Assembly: GCA_021792485.1 (NCBI GenBank)
Contig: JAJYUO010000083.1
Coordinates: 1-5,672 of the forward strand
DNA from: Thermoplasmata archaeon
Lineage (GTDB): Archaea > Thermoplasmatota > Thermoplasmata > Lutacidiplasmatales > UBA184
DNA length: 5,672 nucleotides
Direction of reading: 5' to 3'
Shown here: positions 1-5,636 of the stretch, piece after piece
Layout: each line of letters opens with the position of its first letter
Numbering within the stretch: the first letter of the stretch is position 1
Program-made: the position numbers and the translations under genes
Notes under the pieces: model-generated
Told to the model about the DNA's origin: nothing
What the model saw: the letters and a program-made list of their open reading frames with translations, nothing else
Database searches by the model: none

Positions 1-63
1 GAAACGCTCACGGGCCTCGACCTGATCGGGCCCGAGCGCCGTCGGCCCTCGGGACGCCGGTAA
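1..63 (+). CDS. Possible C-terminal end of an unidentified protein (partial)
   Basis: Frame 1 is open from the first base to a TAA at 61-63 and would encode the last 20 residues of a protein entering from the left, ending in a basic tail (PERRRPSGRR). Frame 2 closes within the first 25 bases. Frame 3 stays open to a TGA near 121, but that would run into the thiolase coding region. A gene ending at 63 leaves a neat 45-base gap before the convergent thiolase stop at 109. The fragment is too short to identify, and open frames are common by chance in such G+C-rich DNA, so this is a weak call. Confidence 0.35.
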   Translation, partial: ETLTGLDLIGPERRRPSGRR

Positions 64-69
64 ACGCCC

Positions 70-94
70 CCTCCCGTCGCCCGGGCGCGGGAGG
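70..94. repeat. Inverted repeat between two convergent gene ends
   Basis: CCTCCCG at 70-76 is matched by its reverse complement CGGGAGG at 88-94, giving a 7-bp G+C-rich stem with an 11-base loop. The loop contains the palindrome GCCCGGGC (79-86). It sits 6 bases after the putative left-hand stop codon and 14 bases before the thiolase stop, where a bidirectional terminator would be expected. No T-rich tract follows on either strand, and archaeal termination depends mainly on such tracts, so a terminator role is only a possibility. Chance hairpins are frequent at this base composition. Confidence 0.25.
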
Positions 95-108
95 TTGTCC
101 CCGGAGGA

Positions 109-1308
109 CTAGGGCCTCTGGATGATAGTGCTGAGCCCGTTACCGCCGCCCATACACAGCGTGGCCAGTCCCAGGTCTCCCCGGGCCCTTACGAGCTCAT
201 GAACGAGCGTCACGAGGATCCGCGCGCCGCTCGCGCCGATCGGATGGCCGAGAGCGACCGCCCCACCCACCGGATTGAAGCGGTCGTCGCGGAAGCCGAA
301 GGCGCGCTGCACGGCCAGCGACGCGGACGCATACGCTTCGTTGTGCTCGATGCGGTCGAACTGATCGGGTTCCAAACCCTCCGCGGCCAGGTGCTTGCGG
401 ACCGTGGGAATCGGCGCCTCCATCACGTTCGCCGGGTCGACGCCGCTCACGCAGATCGAGCGGATCCACGCGAGCGGTTCGAGGCCGCGCCGACGGACCT
501 CGGCCGAGGATGCGAGAACCAGGGCCGCTGCTCCGTCGGACAGCTTCGATGCGTTGCCCGCGGTGACCACCCCTCCGGGGCGGAACGCGGGAGTCAGCCG
601 CGCGAGGCCCTCAAGGGAGGTTTCTCCGCGCACGCACTCATCGATCTTGAGGCCGTTCGAACGGGGGGCGAGTTCGCCGGGTACTTCGACGATCTCGCGG
701 GCGAACCTACCGTCCGCGGTCGCCGCGGCGGCGCGGTGGTTGCTGCGCATCGCGTACCGGTCGATCTCGTCCCGGCTAAGGTGGAAGCGCTCGGCGACCC
801 TCTCTCCGGTCATGCCCATCAGCTCGTGCTCCGCGTAGGCGTCGCGCAGCGAATCCTGCTGCATGGCATCCACGAACGATCGGTCGCCAAACTTGACGCC
901 CGAGCGTACGTCTCCACTGACGAGATACGGGGCCCGCGACATCGACTCCATGCCTCCGACCAGCACGAGGTTCGCTTCGCCCGCACGGAGCTCGGATACC
1001 CCGAGGTGCAAGGCCTTCATCCCGGAACCGCAGACCATGTTGATCGTCGTGGCGCCGCTGCTGTCCGGCACGGCGGCGCCCCGACCGACCTGCCGGGCCG
1101 GGTTCTGGCCGGCGCTCGCCTGGATCGCGTGGCCGAAGAGGACGTCCTCGATGTCGGCGGGCGCGAGGCGCGCGCGCTCGATCGCCGCGCGGGCCGCGAG
1201 CGCGCCGAGCGTCGTGGCCGGCACTTCCCTAAGGGATCCGAGGTACTTGCCGATCGGCGTCCGAACGGCGGAGACGATCGCGACCCGGACGGGCTCGGAA
1301 ACGGGCAT
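109..1308 (-). CDS. Thiolase family protein, probable acetyl-CoA C-acetyltransferase
   Basis: This 399-residue protein is a full-length thiolase of the type that condenses two acetyl-CoA to acetoacetyl-CoA or runs the reverse cleavage; it should be cytosolic. The N-terminal half has the start typical of the family (AIVSAVRTPIGK, residues 10-21) and the nucleophilic cysteine C93 in NMVCGSGMKAL. The C-terminal half has HNEAYA with N323, GHPIGASGAR with H355, and the second catalytic cysteine C385 in CMGGGNG. All residues needed for Claisen chemistry are therefore present. NEAYA replaces the commoner NEAFA, a mild change. Family length is about 390-400. The ATG at 1308 is chosen because the conserved N-terminus follows at once; a weak TATA-like box lies 27 bases upstream. 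It follows PCNA on the same strand after 76 bases. The partner genes often beside archaeal mevalonate-pathway thiolases (HMG-CoA synthase, DUF35 protein) are not seen. A 3-ketoacyl-CoA thiolase of beta-oxidation is an equally possible role. Confidence 0.93.
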   Translation of the reverse strand: MPVSEPVRVAIVSAVRTPIGKYLGSLREVPATTLGALAARAAIERARLAPADIEDVLFGHAIQASAGQNPARQVGRGAAVPDSSGATTINMVCGSGMKALHLGVSELRAGEANLVLVGGMESMSRAPYLVSGDVRSGVKFGDRSFVDAMQQDSLRDAYAEHELMGMTGERVAERFHLSRDEIDRYAMRSNHRAAAATADGRFAREIVEVPGELAPRSNGLKIDECVRGETSLEGLARLTPAFRPGGVVTAGNASKLSDGAAALVLASSAEVRRRGLEPLAWIRSICVSGVDPANVMEAPIPTVRKHLAAEGLEPDQFDRIEHNEAYASASLAVQRAFGFRDDRFNPVGGAVALGHPIGASGARILVTLVHELVRARGDLGLATLCMGGGNGLSTIIQRP

Positions 1309-1330
1309 CGCCGCCGGCCATCAGCGGCGA

Positions 1331-1340
1331 GGCATAACGC
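1331..1340 (-). promoter_or_regulatory. Weak TATA-like element ahead of the thiolase
   Basis: On the minus strand the sequence GCGTTATGCC is centred about 27 bases before the thiolase ATG at 1308, the spacing expected of a leaderless archaeal transcript. It is the only AT-richer patch in the 76-base PCNA-thiolase spacer, but it matches a TATA box poorly. The thiolase may instead be read through from PCNA. Confidence 0.25.
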
Positions 1341-1384
1341 TGGCGACGGCCCGCGAGGAATCGCGCAGGCCGAGCCCCGCGACG

Positions 1385-2128
1385 CTAGTCCTCTTCCACG
1401 CGGGGCGCGAGCAGGAAGCGGCCCGACCCCTTCCCGTTCGCCATCGAGAACTCGACCTTGAGCGGGTACTCGTTCCCGACGTGCAACGTGACTTCGTCCG
1501 CCGACGTGATCGACTTCATCATCGCGGAGAAGAAGTCGAGCGGATACATGCTCTTCACGGCTTCCTTCGCCTCGAGGCGAGTGAGGCCCGGTCCTCCCTT
1601 GGCGAGGTGAAGGTCCACGCGGTCGGTCTCGCCCTCGGAGTAGAGGTTGAATACCTCGGGCTCGACTTGGATCGTGACGTGGTCCGAGATGCTCTCGCTG
1701 CCCCGGATCCCTTGCCGGATCTCGTCCATCGAGACGACCGCGACCGCCGGGGGGTTCACGTTCGGCACCTTCGGTTCCGCCATCCCGGCCGGATCGATCA
1801 CCGACATCGAACGCGTGACCTTGCCAACCTTGACGACCAGGCGGCTCTTTCCGCCGTCGTATTGGAGTTCGATGTCCTCCCCCGGCTTTGCGAGGCGGAG
1901 GACATCCTTGAGCTTCTCGACGTCGACCCCGATGCTCGTGGGCTCGCCGGTGAACTCGCTAAAGATCCCGCCCTCCAGCTTGAGGACGAGCATCGCCACG
2001 TGCGACGGGTCGACCGCCCGAACCTCGATCCCGTCCTTAGAGACCGCCAGCTTCACCTCGGAGACGAGCGTGGAGACGACCTCGACGAGCTCGCGGAGGG
2101 TCTCGGTCTTGATCCGGGCTTTGAACAT
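1385..2128 (-). CDS. pcn: DNA polymerase sliding clamp (PCNA)
   Basis: This protein forms the ring-shaped clamp that tethers replicative DNA polymerase, ligase, FEN1 and other partners to DNA. From the ATG at 2128 it has 247 residues, the normal archaeal size. The N-terminal domain shows the classic opening MFKARIKTETLRELVE and the strongly conserved block GIEVRAVDPSHVAMLVLKL (about residues 33-51). The interdomain connecting loop lies near residues 110-126 (SVIDPAGMAEPKVPNVN). The C-terminal domain carries FNLYSEGETD (160-169), YPLDFF (195-200) and the terminal partner-binding segment FLLAPRVEED (238-247). The frame continues upstream to a GTG at 2152, but eight extra residues before MFKA are unlike the family, and a GAGG ribosome-binding motif sits 8 bases before the ATG, so I choose 2128. 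It is transcribed away from AlaX, with the thiolase downstream. Only one PCNA is present here, so whether the ring is homotrimeric cannot be judged from this window. Confidence 0.97.
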   Translation of the reverse strand: MFKARIKTETLRELVEVVSTLVSEVKLAVSKDGIEVRAVDPSHVAMLVLKLEGGIFSEFTGEPTSIGVDVEKLKDVLRLAKPGEDIELQYDGGKSRLVVKVGKVTRSMSVIDPAGMAEPKVPNVNPPAVAVVSMDEIRQGIRGSESISDHVTIQVEPEVFNLYSEGETDRVDLHLAKGGPGLTRLEAKEAVKSMYPLDFFSAMMKSITSADEVTLHVGNEYPLKVEFSMANGKGSGRFLLAPRVEED

Positions 2129-2136
2129 CCGTAGCG

Positions 2137-2140
2137 CCTC
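2137..2140 (-). promoter_or_regulatory. Ribosome-binding motif that decides the PCNA start
   Basis: GAGG on the minus strand lies 8 bases upstream of the ATG at 2128. It supports that ATG over the in-frame GTG at 2152, which has no such motif at a suitable distance. The motif is only four bases, so the support is moderate. Confidence 0.4.
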
Positions 2141-2160
2141 GGCGCGCGACACTCCGCTCC

Positions 2161-2170
2161 CTCAAAAAGA
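2161..2170 (-). promoter_or_regulatory. Candidate TATA-like element for PCNA
   Basis: The minus strand reads TCTTTTTGAG here, the only AT-rich stretch in the 102-base spacer between PCNA and AlaX. Its centre is about 38 bases before the PCNA ATG at 2128. With the usual archaeal spacing, transcription would start near 2140, giving a leader of about a dozen bases that includes the GAGG motif. It would be too close (about 13 bases) to serve the alternative GTG at 2152. It is not a strong TATA consensus. Confidence 0.35.
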
Positions 2171-2230
2171 TGCCCATCGCTCCGGGAGGAGAGGGGCTTT
2201 GGGCGCCGGCGAAGTGCCGGGGCGGGGGCC

Positions 2231-2989
2231 GTGACCGAACTCGCCTACCTCTCATCGATGGACGGCGCGTACACGCGCTCCTTCCGGGCGCAAGTGGTGG
2301 CCCGGCCGCCCGGCGGGGTCGTCCTCGACCGAACGTTCTTCTACCCGACGGGCGGCGGCCAACCGAACGATCTTGGAACCTTGCGAGCCCTATCCGGATC
2401 GACGGACGTACCGGTGGTGGATGTGGTGAAACGGGGATCCACGGTCGTCCATCGAATCGGCGGCCCCGCTCTCCCGCGCGCGGCGGTCCCGATCGGCACC
2501 GAGATCGCAGGGAGCATCGACTGGGCCCGGCGAGAACGCCACATGCGCCTGCATACCTCCCAGCATTACCTGAGCGCCCGGATCTTCGCCCGCTACGGCG
2601 TCCGAACGCGTCGCGCGTCGCGAGGGGGGCACGAAGCGACCATCGACCTGGAGGGACAGCTCCCTCCCGGCGCGCTCGCGACGCTCGCCGAGGACGCATC
2701 CTCTATGTCGAGCGACCCGCGAACCGTGCGGATCCGGGAGGTCCCGAGGGTCGAGTGGGACCGCCATCCGTCCGCGCGCTCCGGACTGGTCCGCCTTGCC
2801 TCGGGAGTGGATCCGGTGCGTCTCATCGAGATCGACGGGATCGATCTGTGCCCCTGCGGGGGGACGCACGTGCGCTCGACCCGGGAGGTCGGAGGGGTCG
2901 AAATGCGGTCGATTTCTCCGCTTGACGGCGGCGGTTCCCGGCTCAGGTATGCGCTGACGACCGAAGGCGGGCCCACTCCGCGCGAGTAG
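2231..2989 (+). CDS. alaX: Alanyl-tRNA editing protein, AlaX family (medium form)
   Basis: AlaX proteins are free-standing relatives of the alanyl-tRNA synthetase editing domain. They hydrolyse mischarged tRNA(Ala), mainly Ser-tRNA(Ala), in the cytosol. The 252-residue protein has an N-terminal barrel-like domain with the glycine motif FFYPTGGGQP (36-45), a hallmark of the medium and long forms that is absent from the short form. The zinc/editing site is complete: HTSQH supplies H108 and H112, and CGGTH supplies C209 and H213. The length fits the medium form and leaves no room for the C-Ala domain of the long form. The GTG at 2231 is preferred because the N-terminus MTELAYL is family-like; an internal ATG at 2258 would remove it. 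A G-rich run precedes the start, but there is no clear ribosome-binding site or TATA box. The gene is divergent from PCNA, and its last 47 bases overlap the end of the convergent acetyltransferase gene. Confidence 0.93.
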   Translation: MTELAYLSSMDGAYTRSFRAQVVARPPGGVVLDRTFFYPTGGGQPNDLGTLRALSGSTDVPVVDVVKRGSTVVHRIGGPALPRAAVPIGTEIAGSIDWARRERHMRLHTSQHYLSARIFARYGVRTRRASRGGHEATIDLEGQLPPGALATLAEDASSMSSDPRTVRIREVPRVEWDRHPSARSGLVRLASGVDPVRLIEIDGIDLCPCGGTHVRSTREVGGVEMRSISPLDGGGSRLRYALTTEGGPTPRE

Positions 2990-3503
2990 TCCCGTAGACG
3001 TGCACGTCGTGCCAGGCTCCGTGATGGAACAGCGCGGAATGCAGGGTTCCTTCGCGTCGAAGGCCGAGCTTCTCGAGGATTCGGATGGAGCCGATGTTCT
3101 CGACGTCGCACGTCGCACCGACCCGCTCGACATGGGACTCGCGGTAGACCCGGTCGATGAGGAGCCCGACCGCCTCGGTCCCGTAGCCATGGCCCCGTTC
3201 CTCGGGGGATCCCAGCACGTACCAGACGTCGACGTATTCGAGGACGGGATGGGCGAGATAGTGACCGACGCACCCGAGGAGCGTATCGTCCGAGCGCTTG
3301 CGGATCGCGTACCGGGGAGCGAGAGAGCGGGGATCGTCGGCTGCGCCTTCCAGGGACTCGAGGAACGACGAGTACTGCTCCGTCTCGTACCGATCGAACG
3401 GCGCGACCAGATCCGGGTCTTGGTACCATCGGAAGATCCGCTCCCTCGACTCGGGGTCGATCGGCACGAGCTCGACCCGGGAAGCGCGGAGAGCGTTCGT
3501 CAC
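2943..3503 (-). CDS. GNAT-family N-acetyltransferase, RimJ/RimL-like
   Basis: This 186-residue protein has the one-domain build of GNAT enzymes that transfer an acetyl group from acetyl-CoA to an amine. The acetyl-CoA pyrophosphate-binding motif is ERGHGYGTEA (102-111), matching the R-G-x-G-x-G/A pattern. Before it is the strand YVDVWYVLG (90-98). After it comes DVENIGSIRILEKLGLRREG (133-152), the segment typical of the RimJ/RimL and spermidine/aminoglycoside acetyltransferase-like branch. The end AWHDVHVYG (163-171) is also characteristic. The acceptor (a protein N-terminus, polyamine or small molecule) cannot be told from sequence. The start is GTG at 3503; no in-frame start with better support lies upstream. 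A TATA-like box centred 33 bases before it suggests a leader of only a few bases. The gene is divergent from the epimerase and overlaps AlaX tail-to-tail. Confidence 0.9.
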   Translation of the reverse strand: MTNALRASRVELVPIDPESRERIFRWYQDPDLVAPFDRYETEQYSSFLESLEGAADDPRSLAPRYAIRKRSDDTLLGCVGHYLAHPVLEYVDVWYVLGSPEERGHGYGTEAVGLLIDRVYRESHVERVGATCDVENIGSIRILEKLGLRREGTLHSALFHHGAWHDVHVYGTTRAEWARLRSSAHT

Positions 3504-3527
3504 GGATCTTCGGCGATGGCAACCTCC

Positions 3528-3545
3528 TTCCGTTTAAATACGAAA
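3528..3545. promoter_or_regulatory. Shared divergent promoter with near-symmetrical TATA box
   Basis: TTTAAATA at 3533-3540 is a good archaeal TATA box on the plus strand. The same bases read TATTTAAA on the minus strand, also a good TATA box. Its centre is about 29 bases before the epimerase ATG (3566) and about 33 bases before the acetyltransferase GTG (3503), so both transcripts would have leaders of only a few bases. Six of the nine base pairs in the 18-bp window centred here are symmetrical (for example CG at 3531-3532 with CG at 3541-3542). No purine-rich BRE is obvious on either side. It is the only AT-rich patch in the 62-base spacer. Confidence 0.7.
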
Positions 3546-3565
3546 CCGTCCGTGCGAGGGCCCTG

Positions 3566-4540
3566 ATGCCGGCGACCGCCTCCCCTACAGGCCCGGTGGT
3601 CGTCACCGGAGGGGCCGGCGCGATCGGAACCGTTCTCGTCGAAGCACTGCTACGACGCGGAGACGAGGTTCGGATCGTCGACAATCTATCGTCGGGCCGC
3701 CGCGCGCATCTCGATCAACTGGACCTACCGGGCCGGTGGAAACTCGTCGTCGGCGACCTCCGGCAGGATGGACCTTGGATCGACGAATTCCGAGGCGCTG
3801 GCGAAGTCTGGCACCTCGCGGCGAACCCGGACATCCGACGAGGGACGGAGGATCCGCGGCTGGACGTGGAGCACGGCACGCTCGCGACGTTCCGCGTGCT
3901 TGAGGCCGCCCGGCGGCACGACGTCCCGCGGGTCCATTTCTCCTCCTCGAGCACGGTCTACGGACTGCCGACGGTCTTCCCGACGCCCGAGAGCTACGGC
4001 CCTTTGCTGCCGCAGTCCCTCTACGGGGCCTCCAAGCTCGCGAGCGAGGGGCTGGTCAGCGCCTACGCCTCCTGCTATGGGCTCACGGCGTACATCTTCC
4101 GCTTCGCGAACATCATCGGGCCGTTCATGACGCACGGGATCCTCTTCGACTTCTTCGAGAAGCTCGCGAAGGACCCGGCTCGACTCGAGGTCCTGGGAGA
4201 CGGGCGCCAATCCAAGAGTTACCTTCGGACCGAGGATTGCGTGGCCGCCATGCTCTTCGTCTCCGAGCGAGCGCACGATCCGGTCAATCTGTTCAACCTC
4301 GGCTCGGGCGACCGCATCAGTGTCCGTGAGATCGCGGAGAAAGTGGTCAGGGCCCACGGAGGCACGGCCCGCATCGAATACACCGGAGGCACGCGAGGCT
4401 GGCCCGGTGACATCCCGCAGCAGGACCTCGCCGTTGAGGCGATCGCCCGCCTCGGCTGGAAGGCGCGGTGGAGCAGCGCGCAAGCCGTAGATCGGACGAT
4501 CGAGGAGATGCGCCAGTCGTTCCTCGCCCGGCCCCGCTAG
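3566..4540 (+). CDS. NAD-dependent nucleotide-sugar epimerase/dehydratase (extended SDR, GalE-like)
   Basis: This 324-residue cytosolic enzyme belongs to the extended short-chain dehydrogenase family that epimerises or dehydrates NDP-sugars using tightly bound NAD. The Rossmann fold shows VVVTGGAGAIG (11-21) with the GxxGxxG signature, and VDN with D39, which holds the adenosine ribose. WHLAA (82-86) follows, then the catalytic region FSSSSTVYG (125-133) and YGASK with Y153 and K157. RFANIIGP (179-186) and the C-terminal NLGSG (244-248) and RGWPGDIP (277-284) are substrate-side motifs common in UDP-glucose/UDP-GlcNAc 4-epimerase-like proteins. The exact sugar cannot be assigned. The ATG at 3566 is about 29 bases from a strong TATA box, so the transcript may be nearly leaderless; GAGGG at 3556-3560 could be a ribosome-binding site if transcription starts earlier. 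The glycosyltransferase follows after 7 bases, so the two are probably co-transcribed for surface glycan or glycolipid synthesis. Confidence 0.93.
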   Translation: MPATASPTGPVVVTGGAGAIGTVLVEALLRRGDEVRIVDNLSSGRRAHLDQLDLPGRWKLVVGDLRQDGPWIDEFRGAGEVWHLAANPDIRRGTEDPRLDVEHGTLATFRVLEAARRHDVPRVHFSSSSTVYGLPTVFPTPESYGPLLPQSLYGASKLASEGLVSAYASCYGLTAYIFRFANIIGPFMTHGILFDFFEKLAKDPARLEVLGDGRQSKSYLRTEDCVAAMLFVSERAHDPVNLFNLGSGDRISVREIAEKVVRAHGGTARIEYTGGTRGWPGDIPQQDLAVEAIARLGWKARWSSAQAVDRTIEEMRQSFLARPR

Positions 4541-4547
4541 GATCCCC

Positions 4548-5612
4548 GTGAGCGCTCCCGCGCGAACGCCCGGAACGGTCACGGTCGTCCTGACCGTGCT
4601 CAACGACCGACGCATCGAACGCACCCTTCAGAGCCTTCGCGCGCAGCGACGCCGACCGGACCGGATCCTTGTCGATGACGGGAGCGGCCCGAACGGGATC
4701 GTTCGCCCGATCGTGGAACGATGGCGGACGCAGGATCCCCGCGTGGAGTGGCTCGACGCCCCGGGCACGATCAGCGAGAGCCGGAACCGGGCCCTTCGGG
4801 AGGTCACGACCGAGTTCGTCGCGTTCATCGACGCGGACGAAATCGCCCGTCCCGAGTGGCTGGACGAGCTTCTCCGGCCGTTCGACGACCCGCGGGTCGG
4901 TTTCACGGGGGGCCCCACGCCGGCTCTCCCGGGAACCTGCCGGGACGCGGGCGTCCGGTACTACGACGGCTACCTCCGGCGGTTCTACGACGTCGTCGCA
5001 CGGAGGCATCCATCGTCCCTTCCCATGGGGAACTCGGCCTGGCGCATGTCGGTCTTCGAACAGCTGGGCGCGCTGGACACGACACTCTACCCGCTCGCTT
5101 CGAGCGAGGACCAGGAGATGGCGGTCCGCGCGAGGCGGGCGGACTGGGAAGGTCGATACGTCCCGACCGCGATCGTCGACCACGACTTCTCCGACCTCAC
5201 GTGGAGGTCGCTGCTGCGCAAACAGAGTCGGTACGCCCTGGGCGGATACCTCGTCTGGCGGCGTCATGCCTCCACGTACGAAGCGACGGGCGGGCGGCTC
5301 GCCCCGTACGTTCTGCCCCCCGCGCTCGCGCTGGCCGGCGCCATCTTGCTTGCCTTTCCGACGCTCTTCTGGCCCGCCGTGGGGCTGCTGGTGGCAGGCT
5401 TGGGGGGACTCGCCCTCCTCGCATCGGGCCTTTCGGTCCAAGGGCTACGGTGGGAGCGCGCCTATCCCGGGATGCGGTTCCGGGCCTTCGAGATCCTCCG
5501 CCGATGGGCGACCCTCTACGGAGCCTTCCGAGGGATGATTCGGTACGGCTGGAGCGGCCGGCGAGGGACCAACTCCCCCTCGGCGGAGGCGCCTCCGTCC
5601 GGCAAACCTTAA
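4548..5612 (+). CDS. Membrane-anchored family 2 glycosyltransferase
   Basis: This 354-residue protein has an N-terminal GT-A domain that transfers a sugar from an NDP-donor, followed by a membrane anchor. Nucleotide binding is shown by VTVVLTVLND (11-20) and VDDGS with D43-D44. The metal-binding DxD is D95-A-D97 in FIDADE. MGNSAWR (160-166) and EDQE with E187-D188 supply the acceptor and catalytic-base region. KQSRYALGGYLVWRRH (225-240) is a typical post-catalytic helix. Two hydrophobic segments, about 254-275 and 276-297, form a helical hairpin; a basic amphipathic stretch and a Pro/Ser-rich tail follow. The catalytic domain should face the cytosol, and a lipid-linked or membrane acceptor is likely. 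The start is a GTG 7 bases after the epimerase stop with no ribosome-binding motif in the gap, so translation probably depends on coupling with the epimerase. Donor and acceptor are unknown; N-glycan, glycolipid or exopolysaccharide roles are all possible. Confidence 0.92.
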   Translation: MSAPARTPGTVTVVLTVLNDRRIERTLQSLRAQRRRPDRILVDDGSGPNGIVRPIVERWRTQDPRVEWLDAPGTISESRNRALREVTTEFVAFIDADEIARPEWLDELLRPFDDPRVGFTGGPTPALPGTCRDAGVRYYDGYLRRFYDVVARRHPSSLPMGNSAWRMSVFEQLGALDTTLYPLASSEDQEMAVRARRADWEGRYVPTAIVDHDFSDLTWRSLLRKQSRYALGGYLVWRRHASTYEATGGRLAPYVLPPALALAGAILLAFPTLFWPAVGLLVAGLGGLALLASGLSVQGLRWERAYPGMRFRAFEILRRWATLYGAFRGMIRYGWSGRRGTNSPSAEAPPSGKP

Positions 5613-5614
5613 AC
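5607..5614 (+). promoter_or_regulatory. Candidate TATA box overlapping the glycosyltransferase stop codon
   Basis: CCTTAAAC contains TTAAA (5609-5613), the only AT-rich patch in this region, and it includes the TAA stop (5610-5612) of the glycosyltransferase. Its centre is 26 bases before the ATG at 5637, the spacing expected for a leaderless archaeal gene. The box is short and lies in sequence constrained by coding, so it is moderate evidence. Confidence 0.45.
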
Positions 5615-5636
5615 CGCAAGCGCGCTCCGCGCGGCG

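Noticed and set aside
199..1461. A 420-codon open frame on the plus strand running antisense to the thiolase and into PCNA
   Set aside because: It covers a well-supported thiolase, and its translation is Arg/Asp/Glu-rich with no recognisable motif. Long antisense frames are expected where third positions are nearly all G or C.
863..2134. A 423-codon open frame on the plus strand opposite thiolase and PCNA
   Set aside because: It spans the antisense of two unrelated conserved genes, has a low-complexity charged composition and no domain signature, so it is a shadow of the minus-strand genes.
2129..2152. Extension of PCNA to the GTG at 2152
   Set aside because: The eight added residues precede a canonical PCNA N-terminus, and the AT-rich element at 2161-2170 is too close to the GTG to place it within the transcript.
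3522..3527. GGAGGT on the minus strand as a ribosome-binding site for the acetyltransferase
   Set aside because: It lies 18 bases before the GTG at 3503, too far for normal spacing, and upstream of the transcript start predicted from the TATA box, so it would probably not be in the mRNA.
2593..3684. A 363-codon minus-strand open frame covering AlaX, the acetyltransferase and the epimerase start
   Set aside because: It crosses three recognised genes and a promoter, and its translation is Arg/Ser/Pro-rich without motifs.
4347..5441. A 364-codon minus-strand open frame opposite the epimerase end and the glycosyltransferase
   Set aside because: The plus-strand frames carry clear catalytic motifs and membrane segments; this one has none and is highly charged.
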